Shown piece by piece: positions 48,211 to 60,851 of a DNA stretch of 64,000 nucleotides. Numbering within the stretch: position 1 is the first letter of the stretch; every line of letters begins with the position of its first letter. Source of the DNA: Anthopleura xanthogrammica (taxonomy: Eukaryota > Cnidaria > Anthozoa > Actiniaria > Actiniidae); the NCBI GenBank assembly GCA_964019055.1, contig OZ025207.1, positions 23,070,617-23,134,616 on the forward strand, given 5' to 3'. The translations under genes were made by a program, and so were the position numbers. The notes beneath the pieces were generated by a model. That model was given only the letters and a program-made list of their open reading frames with translations, was not told the DNA's origin and did no database searches.

Positions 48211-49174
48211 TGGGGCGTCGAGGATTTTTGTTGCAGCATCATCAGAATTACCTTATCCCACCTCCCATAAAAAGGACCTTTCATGGTCCCCCCTTCTTAT
48301 TGTCTAGTGGTTGCTACTTAAGGATCTCCCCTTTGATACATGTCAACCTGATATGGTTTTCTTATTGTAACGGCTGTAAATTAGCCATACGGTCTTCCTT
48401 GGTAAGACAACTAAGGGCAGTTTCAGGGGCTCCACTGGCTGTGGGTTCCAGAAATAGATTTCTCTTATATTTTTACCATCGAAAGTACTATCTATCCTCA
48501 CTACAACAGTGGAATCGTTTTAAATTCTTTTTTTTCGAGCCGCTATTCGAATTGTTGTCAACCGACCCAAAATCAGTCAAAAGACGCCGATTTTCAAAGT
48601 CGTCGAGGCCTACTTTCAAAGTCCATTTTCTCGGGGTTTTCTGCAAATGAAAGCTTACTTTTTAATCTAAATTGAAGCTTAGTGCATCTTCTGACTAGAA
48701 ACAGCAATATTTTTTTGGAATGCGCAAATCACGAGGGAAAAAATCTTAACTGATCGCGTGACTTGAAAAACGAAGATTAATGGCCTTAGAATATTGCAAA
48801 TATCTCACTTGTGGCACCTAAAGCCTAAAGCCGTTTATTTTCTAAACTATTCCAAAGCACTCCAAACTCAAGTATATTTCTTTTATCAGAAAAATGTTAA
48901 TACAGTTTTTACTGTAAAAAATTAAGATTATATCGTGACTAATCTGCATTACCATGCGAAAATCATAAAAAACGCATTACAACCTTTTATTGTGCTACTG
49001 GGATTTTTCTTTCAGATTGTAAAATTTTTCCCTGGGGGAGGGGGGTAAGGTGTGTCCCCTGTCCTGATCCCCCCGGGGGTACATTATTATGAAGAATTCA
49101 AAAACACGTACCAACTTGATTTTCAGTACAACTTATTGACTTATAATTTGGATTTTAATCCTTATTTTTCAAAG

Positions 49175-49283
49175 GATAAATGTTCTATCCCGAGATGCAA
49201 AAATGGCGGTACGTGCGAAACTACGGAACACTACTTCCGGTGCCACTGCCCGCAAAGATTCACGGGTAAACTATGCGAATACC
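49175..49283 (+). pseudogene. Orphan EGF-like domain exon
   Basis: Between a TTTTTCAAAG acceptor and an ACC|GTAAGT donor, the frame codes an EGF domain with all six cysteines: DKCSIPRCKNGGTCE..., HYFRCHCPQRFTGKLCEY. No partner exons with matching frame were found upstream or downstream. It could be a leftover of a PAN-EGF gene related to the pair at 36322 and 42515, or part of a gene I could not assemble. Confidence 0.5.
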
Positions 49284-49504
49284 GTAAGTAAAAGAACAAA
49301 CAACAAAAAACAACATAAAATGAAACGCATTGAAAATAATAATGATGATGCTCAAATGCAAGCGCTTCAGTATTTTGGGGTGTCCCAGTATTTGCAGCAA
49401 ATTCGGAGGTGAGAGCTAATCGTATCGACGCAAGGATTATGGACAAGGAGGCACGAAGGGTGATCATCATGGAGATGAGCTGTCCCTGGATGAACAATCG
49501 AGAA

Positions 49505-49679
49505 TAAGCCAGTTCGGAGTTTCAGAATCATTTTCAGTGCGCATGCGATTTTATCCAGAATTTCTCACATTCTTTTGTTTAATTAAAAACAAAAGAAGGT
49601 TTAAACAAAAGAAGGCAAGAAATTCGGGATAAAATCGCATGCGCACTGAAAACGATTCTGAAACTCCGAACTGGCTTAT
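49505..49679. mobile_element. Palindromic foldback MITE, copy 2
   Basis: Same family as 34001-34174: TAAGCCAGTTCGGAGTTTCA at the left mirrors TGAAACTCCGAACTGGCTTA at the right, and GTGCGCATGCGATTTTATCC lies inside both arms. Confidence 0.85.
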
Positions 49680-49954
49680 ACAGAAAAGAAGACTATACCA
49701 AGTACGCACCGCTGCGCTGGGAACTGCGGAAACAATTTCGAGAATATAATATCAAGTAGTATGACATCATCATCGATGTCTTAGGGGATACTCCAGAGAC
49801 ACAGCAGAAACGACACACCTTGTTGAAAGAAACAGAGCAGAGAATATCTTGCTTCGCATGAAGAAGGCAGTTATTTCCAGCACATTAATTTGAGCATTTC
49901 AAAAACTTTGAAGATTGTAGCAGTTTATGCTGCAAGAGGAATTAATAAACCAGA

Positions 49955-49956
<2 letters not shown>

Positions 49957-50029
<73 letters not shown>

Positions 50030-50123
50030 GAACTTTAAATCGCGGCTTTTTTCTCTATTATCTTAAAATCTGAAGCATCGGAACTTTAGTCACCATCATC
50101 ACCACCACCACCACCACCACCAC

Positions 50124-50160
<37 letters not shown>
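49957..50160. repeat. (TTA)n, (ACC)n and (ATC)n microsatellites
   Basis: A long TTA run at 49957-50029, then CACCAC at about 50095-50124 and ATC at about 50125-50161. They lie 200 bases upstream of the NDUFV2 start. Confidence 0.9.
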
Positions 50161-50161
<1 letters not shown>

Positions 50162-50360
50162 ACTGGCTGCTTGAATTAAGTCTTGTCCAAGAACACATTT
50201 CCAAGTGAGAATTAATTCGTGCCGTTATTTAGCAAAGGTCTAAAAATGTGTTTTAATCTTTTTCCAGCCACATGTATCAACAGATTGAAGAACTACATGA
50301 AGTACCTTGCTTATTGTCAAATGTAGCCGCTGACACAGTATTCTGACGGCTCATATCAAC

Positions 50361-53300
50361 ATGGCGGCCATGTTGGCTCGAGTGGTTTCCAACTTAGGAC
50401 GACAAAAATCTGCAGTTTTGCGCTCTTCTTTTGAAGTAAGTCTTTATTTTTTTCTTTTGTCAGCTCAAAGTATGGACGTTTTATTAATTTAATTTGGAAT
50501 TTCTAATTTGTAAGGCTGCGAAAAGCTCCGTTCAAAGTCAAAGAGCCGTTCATGTTGCTGCTGTAAGACGTTCAGACCAGTTATTTGTGGTAAGTATTGA
50601 AGACACTTTAATGCGAAATTACTCTTGATAAATAGACAGAGGAGTCAAAAAATCTTTCAAAGAGCCTCTTGTGCTACAGTAGTAAGATTATTTAGTATAA
50701 ATAACAGTAAAAACTGCAGAATTTTAGGCTTGTGTAGTCAGCATTCATTTCCACTGGCATTACATAACTACTCGCATACATGTAGCATCATTAGCTTACA
50801 ACACATTAATTAATCTACAATGTATTATTGTTTTTAGCACAGAGATTCAGAAAAGAATAATCCTGACATTCCATTTGAATTTACTCCAGAAAACTTGAAG
50901 GTATTGATTATCTCTACATATTCATTTATTTTATATTTTTAATAAGCTTAAATATGAGCTTAAAAGTCCTGAACTATTTTACGTACATGTACATTTAGGG
51001 TATTAATTTGCTCATTGCTTTTATATGCCATAATCAAGGATGACCAAAAAATGAATAAAAAAATTTAAGATTTGCTAGGGTTCCAGCTGTGCAAAGAACT
51101 AAGCGCAAGAAGGATTGTTGTTGTTATTTGAGTGGCCCTTGCGCAAGTGTTAAAAGTCATATATCTCACAGAATTCGAGGAGATGGATGGTAAAGATTTG
51201 CTTTAGTTTTTTATACATCACATATACTTCAACTTCTAAATTTTTGGAAACACATGTTTTTGTATTGGCAAGAAACTTGAAGCTAGGGCCACTTGGCTAA
51301 ACATCAAAGTGCACTGTGATGGGTTGTTTCATGTGTGCACGGGACACCTGGTTACCTGAAGCACAGAGAGTAATTTTCATCTAGGCCCTTGTAAATCAGA
51401 TGAGAAATTAGAAATTGATTTTTGCAAATGGAGGAAAACTGGAGAACCCAGAGAAAAGCCCTCAAAACACACGTACAGGAGAGAAAAACAAAACAAGTGT
51501 CTTGGACAAATACTGTACTATCAGGGTTCGTACAGGTTTTTGAAAGTCTTGGAAAATTTTGGAATTGATAATGGATTTTTCCAGGACCTTGAAAGTTTTG
51601 GAAAATTGAGTTATGGTCCACTAGGCTATGGAAAAGTTATGGATTTTTTGTAGCTTGTCTGCAGTATTGTTTTCATTGGTAAATGTATGTTGAATGTTTC
51701 AGATCCATGAATCTGGCTTTATTTTTGCGCTATGTGTGGTTTTGGAAATTTGAGTCAAGGGGCTTTTGGAAAAGATTTGGAAATTCTCACGGGGGATCCT
51801 GTACAAACTATTTGAAGATGTTTACTCAACTTGCTAATGATGTAATTTTTTTTTTTGTTCACAACTTTTTGAGGTTGAATTTTTTTACTGGGAGGGGAGG
51901 TGGGCGTTGAATATTTCAGACAATTCATTTAGAAATTCAGACTAATAAGTTTTATAATATATTTTATAAAATAACTTTGATATTACGCGCGCTCTGATTA
52001 GTCAAAAAGCCATGTTTTATGAGAGCATAATACATGCTCACATCATTTTTTCTCTCTCTTGAAAAGCTAGTTATTTTATAAAAGCAATAAAAAACAGTTT
52101 TCCGTGTATCATACTCTGATAGAGACACTTGGGATGTGGAGAGAACACTTGAGAAGCTGGAAACCACTCCGCTACGTGTCGTGGTTTCCTACGCTTCTCT
52201 CGTGTTTTCTCCACATCCCGCGTGTCTTTATCAGAGTATAATACACAGAAAACTGTTTTTTCCTTAGTAACAACACGGTCTCAGATCAACTCCTAGCCTT
52301 TCTGAACAACAAAAAAACAAGAGAAAGTTTGTAATATCATCATCAACTGCCCTTCTGTAAGATGGCATTCTTTTTTATTATTTATTCAACAGAGAGCTAA
52401 GACCATTATTAATAACTATCCAGTTGGCCATGAGAAAGCCGCAGTTATTCCTCTACTTGACTTGGCACAAAGACAACATGGTAAAGCATCGTAAAGTTTC
52501 TATTTAAAGTGATCTATAGTTAAGCCTGGTTCACTCTAACAACGCAAGCATAAGCATAAAGACATTAACAAGTGCAGAGAGTATTTTATGTTTAGTAAGT
52601 TAACCCCTTTATTTTTGGACAGAAGTATTATCTGCACTTGTGTATGTCGTTATCCTTATGATTGCATTGCTTGTGTGAACCAGGCATTGGAGTATAGCTG
52701 GTATCATGTTATGCACACACTAACTGGGACCATTTTTAAAATGTTGACCTGTGAGAATCAGGGGGAAAATACATCGAACAAACTCAAAGATGACAAATAT
52801 ATTTTTCATGCATTTTAAAACTTAGCTTGAAGGCTTGGTAAATTGTTTTGTGATGTGATTGACACACAAAAATGACATCGGAGCTAAAGATCCATGGTTC
52901 AATGCTCAGGATTTCCATGTTTGTTTTGACTTCTCTCTGTTCTGCATAGCTTTAGCTGTAACAAGGAGCACTGATAGTTTAAAGTGGTAAAGTGTGCACC
53001 TTCAAATGCTTTATGCATAAGCCCCTTGGTCTGGAGAATTGGGCCACCACCAACTGTGGATTTGAAGTAAAATATTCACTTTTTACCTTATCAAACTGTT
53101 ATTTTCTCCTTCCTCAGGTTGGACACCAATATCCGTGATGAACTATGTTGCTGACATGCTAACGATGCCACGCATGCGCGTGTATGAAGTAGCAACATTC
53201 TATACTATGTTTAACAGGTTAGAGGATTTTTCTTTGTGTTTTAACACCATAAAATTAACAATTATTAGTCTAAATACCAACATTTCTTCAGTATCTTTAA

Positions 53301-56300
53301 CAACCCTATTGATTCCTTTTACAGAGAGCCAGTTGGCAAGTACCATATACAAGTTTGTACTACCACCCCCTGTCAGTTAAGAGATGCTGATCTTCTGTTA
53401 GAAACACTCAAAACAAAACTAGGTGAGGATGATGAGTATCTGTTGTCTGACTGATTATACTGACTGATGACTGGAAGCAATGACGTGAAACGCATACCAA
53501 ATTAGGCAATTTGTTCAAGATAAATATTTATTATTAGCAGCAACACGCTTCTAAAATACGATTTTTTCTATTTATGGTGAAGAAGGAGGATATGTTTTAC
53601 TATAGGTAAAAGAATATAGTTAGATCTGTATAATTTCTATATTAAATGTTAATAAATAGAAATGAAGCGCAGTGCGAATTTGCATGTAACCCGTCACATT
53701 TATTAGCTAACATTAGCGCGTATTGTAAAATTGCACCTAAATAGCGGTCTTTTACCACAAGATACGATTATCAGTCCGTATATATGCCACATAGCTATAC
53801 AGTAGTCGAAGTAAATCAGCAAAGGAGATTTGAATACATTTGATTTTGATGATTTTCTTTCTCACAACTTTGTGTAACCATGTAGCGTATATTTCTATTA
53901 TATTAAATTATACTTTATTCCAGACATTTTGGTGTAGATTTGATGCTGATCGACCTTAATGATCGGGAACAGTGTACAATTGAAGTTTTCTGTTTATAAA
54001 TTCGACACGTACAAAACATACAATAAATTTTTGTCAACATTTCGTATTTAGGGTATTTCTTCTAGTTACAAAGCCTTGATTTCTATATCACTTTAGGATG
54101 CATTTGTCGTTTAATTGTTTGATATAATGCTACCAAATCAACTAGTCTAGCTCTAAAGGTAAATGGATAATTGTAGTTGGAAGTTTGCTGACTTATTTTC
54201 GACAAGCGAAATCTCATTTGCATATGTTATACCTTTGTGAAAAAAAATGTAAGGGACTGTTAAGGCTATTTTTCAGAAGAGCAAAGAATATTTTACAAAA
54301 ATGTAAGTCCACGATATCTTATCTATGGTATACAAGTTCTTTGCTGCTTTTTTGAAAGAAATCGGGATGTTTTGTCTCTAGAAATCAAAGTTTTTTTATC
54401 GGATGTGTGCTTACTCCTGTTTTTTTAATTCAAAAAGGTTACTTTAGATTTTTTGTTGCTGCTTCATAAGGGCTTGAAATTTTGTGAATATTGAATAGCA
54501 ACTACATGACTCGATAGCTTGTTAAAAAGAAACATATATTTTAATATTATATTATATTATATTATTATACATTATATTATATTACTATATATTATAATAG
54601 GGCCTTGTTCATGTTTTAAATTTTCTACATTAGTCAATTTTGTCCTTCTTATCTATAAATCCTAAATTTATAGAGCAAGAAGTAAGTGTTGTCAGCTGAA
54701 TTTAAAAGGCTTCAAAGCATATCTCCAATATTATATACAAATTGAATATAATATCGCTGTAAAAAAATAATAATATGCATATCCATCTGACAAAATATAA
54801 CAACTTAAAAAAGCGTTAAACATTATGTGAAATTTAAACTTTTATTAATTTGTAATTGATCTCATTACATGTGAAAGTTAAATAAAGACGGGGGGGAAGA
54901 AAGAAACAAGCATTAAGATAAGAATAGCGTGTGAAATATTTAGAAGGTATGGATTTAAAAATTGATACTTTTTCTCGACAAATAACTGCATGCTTGCAAG
55001 CGCATTCTCGAGCCCATGAATGTTGTCGAAATCCTTTCAAATTAGATTTTACATTGTGAACTAGATATATAACTATGTAAAGAGGCTAAAGCAATGACGT
55101 CAATATATTGTCTATAGCAGGCGCTACACGTTTTACTATAAGTCGATTGTGTTTTTACTGAGTTGTTTGTATGTTTGCTTATTACAGAAAGATTATGCGA
55201 TCTGTGAACATATGAAATTCCTTTGTGATAAATATCTTATAAGTATTTCATGTTTAAATAGTAAATTTCACCGTCTGAAAAGAATAGCATGCTGAGTAAT
55301 TACCAGGCCCCACGCGGTTATTATTAATTATAGCTATGTATAATGCAAATTACTTATCACATAAACAACAAAAGTTGTAATTACGTTATTTCGTATCGAT
55401 ATCTATCATTTTATGACATAAATAGTACACATTTCATATTATCAAAAAAATCTTCCTTGTGACGCTATTGGGTGCCACCTCATTGCTTCCAGTCTGATGT
55501 AATTGACTTGACTGACTGACTGACTGATCCACTGACCGACTGACTGACTGACTGAATGACTGAACGACTGACTAACTGATTGATGGACTGACTGACTGAC
55601 TGATTGATGGACTGACTGACTGACTGACAGACTGAACGACTGACCAACTGACTAACTGATTGATGGACTGACTGACTGACTGATTGATGGACTGACTGAA
55701 TGACTGACAGACTGAATGACTGACCAACTGACTAACTGATTGATGGACTGACTGACTGAATGACTGACTGACTGAATGAATGACTGACTGACTTTGTGAT
55801 TGTTATTATTAGGTATCAAAGAGGGTGAGACAACAAAGGATGGTATGTTTACACTGACGGTGGTAGAGTGTCTTGGTGCTTGTGTCAATGCACCCATGAT
55901 GCAGATTAATGACAACTACTATGTGAGTACGATACATACATACATGTATACTGTACACTGATATACACCATGATATATGCACCCATGATGTAGATAAATG
56001 ACAACTACTATGTGAGTACAATACATACGTGTATACTTTGATATTTTGCTCTTCATGCCTTATATGGTGTTGTTTGTACCCAAGCTAGACCCAAATGCAT
56101 TCTGATTATTGAATCAGATACCTTAAGGTATCAGGATACTTTTGAGACCTTCAAGATCACTTTACAGGAGCCAAATTTTAAGCTGCCTTTCCAATATTAT
56201 TATATAGAAGTATGCATTTCTCTGAAAGCTAAACAAACATAGCTTTTTAGTTCCAAAACAGACAAATCTTATGGATTTTTGAAAACTATGTTTATTAGCT

Positions 56301-57226
56301 TTCAGAAGATTTATACTTTTATGGCAATATCTCGTAAAGTCTGTTCAAAATTCGGGGTGGCGCGTATAGGGGTCCTAAACCCCTCCTGATACCTTAACCC
56401 TATCCACTGTACATAGTAAGTGCATACTGTAGCTGTACTTATCTATTAGAGAAATAATATAAGATATATGTATTAGAGGTATTTCTTTATTTTTTTATAT
56501 ATTTTTTTAACAGGAAGACCTCCCCATGAAGGATGCTGAAGAAATTATTGATGATCTTATTGCAGGCCGAACACCCAAACCTGGCCCAAGGTGAGCCTTC
56601 CTCTTAATTCCTGAGGCTTTCGTAGGTGTTGTAGGTGTCACAGCTGGTCTCCAGTCTCATATTCCTAGGATACTAATGCAGGAATAGCTGTTATTATGGA
56701 TGAACACACAATATTTGAGATGCAAACTGCACCAGAAGCATCCACACCAATCATATTCGTTAACGCGAGAGTAAAAACCTTTCCCTAGCTTGGGCTTCAA
56801 GGGTATCTCGCCGGTAGCGGTAGTGCCCTTACCTCTCATCTTTAGGTAGTGCTGGGGTCTCTTTTGATACAAGAGGTTTTCTCTGGTATTCTTTCCTCCG
56901 CAAAATTCAACAGGGTAAATTCAAATTTGATCTGTTAGCCGTGCCTTCAGTACCCAGGATTCCAGAGAGGCTTGTCTTTTGTAGGAGTCGCTTCACTCCT
57001 TGCAAAATACTCTCGTCGCTCCACTTCTCGCAAAGACAAGGAACCTCTGGTATCCAGGGGATGCCTTCAGTGCTTTGATCAGCCGAGAGGCCTCTTTCAG
57101 AGCAAATCTAACTGATGTTATTTCTTCTATAGGAGTGGTCGGTTCTCCTGTGAGCCCGCCGGTGGCTTGACATCTCTCACCGAGCCCCCCAAAGGACCAG
57201 GATTTGGTATACGAGATGACCTCTAA
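50361..57226 (+). CDS. NDUFV2: NADH:ubiquinone oxidoreductase 24 kDa subunit (complex I), NDUFV2
   Basis: Nine exons: 50361-50435, 50515-50589, 50838-50900, 52393-52480, 53118-53217, 53325-53422, 55813-55922, 56514-56590, 57133-57226. They total 780 bases, all phases match, and give 259 residues (human NDUFV2 is 249). The N-terminus ([18 protein letters not shown]...) is basic and acid-free, as expected of a mitochondrial presequence. The thioredoxin-like 2Fe-2S domain has its four ligands: VCTTTPCQL (CxxxxC) and [10 protein letters not shown] (CxxxC). [18 protein letters not shown] and the ending [15 protein letters not shown] are family signatures. It carries the N1a cluster in the matrix arm of complex I, next to the NDUFV1 flavoprotein. 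The start is the first ATG of ACATGGCGGCCATG. The introns hold MITEs and a tetranucleotide array; intron 6 is the longest at 2.4 kb. Confidence 0.97.
51395..51505 (-). mobile_element. SINE body fragment
   Basis: GGAAAACTGGAGAACCCAGA with CCCTCAAAACACACG is the reverse complement of the SINE body seen at 10901. It lies in an NDUFV2 intron. Confidence 0.5.
52089..52262. mobile_element. Foldback MITE with ~78-bp arms
   Basis: AAAAAACAGTTTTCCGTGTA and GATGTGGAGAGAACAC in the left arm mirror GTGTTTTCTCCACATC and TACACAGAAAACTGTTTTTT in the right arm, around a 15-base loop. It lies in an NDUFV2 intron. Confidence 0.8.
55506..55792. repeat. (GACT)n tetranucleotide array
   Basis: Degenerate GACTGACTGACTGAATGACT repeats, with higher-order units containing TGATTGATGGACTGACTGAC, stop about 20 bases before the NDUFV2 exon at 55813. 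Confidence 0.9.
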
Positions 57227-58159
57227 ACCCGGTGAATCAGATATTTTTATCCTTAGGGAATTCAGTGTCTTTGAAATTACGTTAAAAATAAGCTATCTTT
57301 TTTGGCTAACCACGATACACGCCTGAGTATCTTGGCCGAAAGTTTATTCAGTTTCGTATAACTTTATGGTGCCCTTTCTTATTTGTGTGTACATAAAATG
57401 TGAAAATAATTATTGTTGATCAACCAAGCTGTTATGATGTTCTGAGGGAGCGGTCAGTAATAAGTAGAGAGGAGGGCTGCTTGTCTAGGAAGCGTCTTAA
57501 ATTTTTTCGTCCCTCCCTAAGATCCTTCTACTAGCATTAGTCTTTGGTTTTTCTTCCTCTTGGAACACTGACCAAAAACACAAGAGTTTCTCTCTCAGAT
57601 TCCCAGTCGTCGGTTTCGTTATTAGGTTTTTCTTCCTCTTGGAACACTGACCAAAAACAGAAGAGTTTCTCTCTCGGATTCCAAGTCATCGGTTTCGTTA
57701 TCTCGCCACTGCAACCCAGAAAAACTATCCCGCTTTACCAAGACGTACTTTATGGGGCATTTTGTGATATATAAATGTGATATACCAACGGGTAATACAT
57801 GTGATACTCAAACGGGTAATACAGATTCCTAATTGTGACAGGGGCGTATCCAGGTTTTCCAAGGGGTGGGGGAGGGGTGCAGAAATCCAAAAAGCCGCCA
57901 TTTTGTTTGTACGCTCCGAAACACTGAACCAAAACAAAGGACTATTCAGGAGATTTTTTTGGACATTATATTTTCTGGATATCAAATCCCATAACTTTTA
58001 ATCCCTTATTATTTATCATTCCTTTTCTTACAAAGAAGGGGGGTCACGGGCACCCTAGGACCCCCCTAGATATACTCCTGTGTAACACACTCGACAGCTA
58101 AGGCTAAAGAGGGAAACGTTTATATTTTTTTCCCATCTACAAACGAACCTCTTTGTATT
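57227..58159. other. NDUFV2 3' flank
   Basis: Contains an ~85-bp tandem duplication (57537-57707) built on TTTTTCTTCCTCTTGGAACACTG-type sequence, and a GGGGCGTATCCAGGTTTTCC repeat (57841). No clear gene. A non-canonical polyadenylation signal is possible: I see no AATAAA close to the stop. Confidence 0.5.
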
Positions 58160-58693
58160 GAACCATTTTGTCTGTTCCCATCAAACTCAAAAAGATCAGA
58201 AAATTGAAAGGTTTTCAGTTTAAGGTGAGCAGGACGAACTTACAAGGTTGCGTGCGAACAACCCAATTTTATATTAAAAAGAGGCTGGGTCCGGGGGTGT
58301 TTCCATGACAACACCATCATACATACCAAACTGACTACCCTGCACTATAAGCAACATAAATTTCAGCCACTTTGAGGTAATATTCGGAGATGGTAATTTT
58401 GATGACGTGATGTCTTCTTTTGTATTTTTAAGTCTGTATTGAATATCTCGGCAACGAAAAGAGATATCAAAGAATAGTAAACGCTATTCTTATTTATCTT
58501 ATGAGGGCTTTCGATTCGCGAAGGCATCCTGTAGTGCTTATATGCACTTTAATGACGAGCAGCAGTGTTTTATCAGGTTTAAAAGCACAGTCAAGTTTCC
58601 CGAGTCGCCAGACTATATACTAAGTGTGACACTCCCGTTTTGAAAATTCTCGATTCTGATTGGCTAATATTTTTCTCAGTTCAGCTGGATGTT

Positions 58694-58877
58694 ACCACCG
58701 ATCTCACTGCTACGCGCCCGACTTCGTTGTTATTGGTGTGCGAGTTTGCCGATTCTCTTCCGCCAATCCAAACACTCGACTTAAATAAATTCCGAACGGT
58801 TTGATTGACGGAAGAGAATCGGCAAACTCGCACACCAATAACAACGAAGTCGGGCGCGTAGCAGTGAAAGCGGTGGT
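58694..58877. mobile_element. Foldback element with ~70-bp near-perfect arms
   Basis: The left arm, from ACCACCGATCTCACTGCTAC through CGATTCTCTTCCG, is matched in reverse complement by CGGAAGAGAATCGGCAAACT to GTAGCAGTGAAAGCGGTGGT. The spacer is about 45 bases. Confidence 0.85.
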
Positions 58878-58902
58878 TATATAGTCCTTTTTCGAATTCG
58901 TA

Positions 58903-59143
58903 AAATACCGCCGTGTTACTTGATTACCGTTTCATTTATGCAGGGTTAGCCTCGATTTTGTGTAGATTATTTACGTGTTCCAGTGAAGGTCCGTGGAATT
59001 TCAAAGTGTTTGTATTGTTGAAGTTGTTCATTCTTTACTTTACCGTTGGTATTTGTGAATGTTTTGACATTGAACTGAGGCTAACCCTGAGTAAATGAGT
59101 CGGAAGTCAATGAACACAGCAGTATTTTACGAATTCGATAAAA
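58903..59143. mobile_element. Nested MITE with CGAATTCGTAAAATAC ends
   Basis: CGAATTCGTAAAATACCGCC at the left and AGCAGTATTTTACGAATTCG at the right enclose an ACTCAGGGTTAGCCTC-family element (58935-59097), so this looks like an insertion of one MITE into another. Confidence 0.65.
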
Positions 59144-59350
59144 AGCTATTACTGCGGTTCCTTTTTCTTCTTCTTCTGTTATTTTATTTATTTTTTATTA
59201 TTTCCTGCCTTCTTACTTTCCTTCTTTCTTCACTTAAATAGGCTTTTGATCATTTCCTTAATTGTTCAGTTTCTGTAAATGTTTTTTATAGCAGCGGGGA
59301 CCTTGGTGCTTCAAGAGATCTTAAGTACATAGACACATTTTTTTTTCCAG

Positions 59351-59516
59351 TATAATCTTACACGAAAACGTCAGTAATAACTTCTATGAAGTCGTTAAAA
59401 ACAAATACACAAAACGAGGCGCCAAGTGTAAGTCATGTGGTGGTATCACACTGAGTGGATGGCAGAGCTACAGTGTTAACTATGTCATTTCAAACCAGTT
59501 AACCTTCGGTAATTAA
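59351..59516 (+). other. Exon-like ORF, unassigned
   Basis: After a pyrimidine-rich TTTTTTTTCCAG acceptor the only open frame reads 54 codons to a TAA (VSNNFYEVVKNKYTKR, KCKSCGG, NYVISNQLTFGN). An internal GTAAGT at about 59428 could instead be a donor. I do not recognise it and found no partner exons. Confidence 0.25.
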
Positions 59517-60508
59517 TTACGAAGAATGATGAGTAGAAATCATAGAATTTGTGAGTCGTTAGGTCTGAGTCAAATAATCAGAGAAGTGTTGATTGCGGAT
59601 TCCAGTAAAGCTACGAGGAAAAAACCTTATCTATGATTTTTGGCTTTCTTTCTTTCTTTCTTTCTTTCTTTGCTTCGCAAAACAAAAACAAAGAAACCCA
59701 CGTCGCTAAACTAAAATAAAAAGGAACACATTTCTAATGTCGAAATACAATTCCAACACCCTCATACACACACACAAAAAAACTTCAAAGCGGTTCTCTC
59801 CGGCAAAAAAAAAACGTCAAATTTCCCTGTCAGTTTAGCCTAAAAGTGCTCTGACTGATACGAGTGAAAAACGCACTGCGCATTACTGGCGTTTGGTAAA
59901 TCTCTAAAGTTAAGGCCATTAGTGGAAAGTTAGTGTATTGAACCAATTTGTCTGTTCCCATCAAACTCAAAAAGATCAGACAATTTAAAGGTTTTTTAAG
60001 GTGACCAGAACGAACTTACAGACGTGCGAATAAATCGATCTTATATTAAAAAGAGCCTGGGTCCGAGGATGTTTCCATGACAACACCATCAAACATACCA
60101 AACTGACTACCCTGCACTATAAGCAACATAAATTTCAGACCCTTTGAGGTAAAATTCGCGGAGATGGTAATTTTGATGACGTGATGTCTTCTTTTGTATT
60201 TTTATTTAAGTTTATATTGAATATCTCGGCAACGAAAAGAGATATCAAAGAATAGTAAACGCTATTCTTATTTATCTTATGAGGGCTTTCGATTCGCGAA
60301 GGCATCCTGTAGTGCTATATGCACTTTAATGACGAGCAGAAGAACAAAAAATCCGCACGTCGCGGCACTAAACAAGAATAAAAAGGAACACATTTCTATC
60401 GCTGAAATTCAATTCCAACAACCTCACACACAAAAATTAACTTCAAAGCGGTTCTTTCCGGCAAAAAAAAAACCCTCAAATTTCCCTGTCAGTTTAGCCT
60501 AAAAAAGC

Positions 60509-60829
60509 TCTGACATATACACGAGTGAAAAACGCTCTGCGCATGCTCGGAAGTTCGTCGTGTTTACTGAAGAAACCATTGGAGATTTACCGGCGTTTAG
60601 TGAATCTCTAAAGTTAAGGCCGTTCGTGGAAAGTTAGTGCTTATTTTTTCCTGACACATTAGTTTAGTTGTTTTCTTTCCCTGGTTAAATAATATGAGAG
60701 AAATTCGCATAATACAAGACATGTAAATCTCCAATGGTTTTCTTCGTAAACACGACTCGTCTATGAATTTTTTTGCCAAACTTCCGAGCATGCGCAGTGC
60801 GCTTTTCACCCGTGTCGCTCTGACTATCT
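60509..60829. repeat. Inverted repeat
   Basis: GCGCATGCTCGGAAGTTCGT and AACCATTGGAGATTTAC on the left are mirrored by GTAAATCTCCAATGGTT and ACTTCCGAGCATGCGCAGTG on the right. It overlaps the second B unit of the repeat block. Confidence 0.7.
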
Positions 60830-60851
60830 TCAATTCATGACATACATTTCA

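Larger units (their letters stand above)
45793..49174. other. Largely unassigned region
   Basis: No confident gene. It contains a relatively GC-rich stretch around 47500-47930 with overlapping open frames on both strands, and a ~90-bp tandem triplication at 47933-48210. Two unremarkable frames at about 46915-47217 (+) and 46878-47066 (-) show no recognisable domain. Confidence 0.5.
58160..60640. repeat. Dispersed/tandem repeat block (A-B-A-B order)
   Basis: Unit A (GTCTGTTCCCATCAAACTCA to AGTGC...CACTTTAATGACGAGCAG) is at 58160-58563 and 59949-60340. Unit B (AAAAAGGAACACATTTCTA to AAAGTTAGTG) is at about 59690-59935 and 60345-60640. Copies are roughly 90% alike by eye. Between the A copies lie a foldback (58694-58877) and an ACTCAGGGTTAGCCTC element. 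Confidence 0.75.

Noticed and set aside
48159..48650. 163-residue plus-strand ORF
   Set aside because: It begins inside the 90-bp triplication and has no recognisable motif or splice context; not supportable as a gene.
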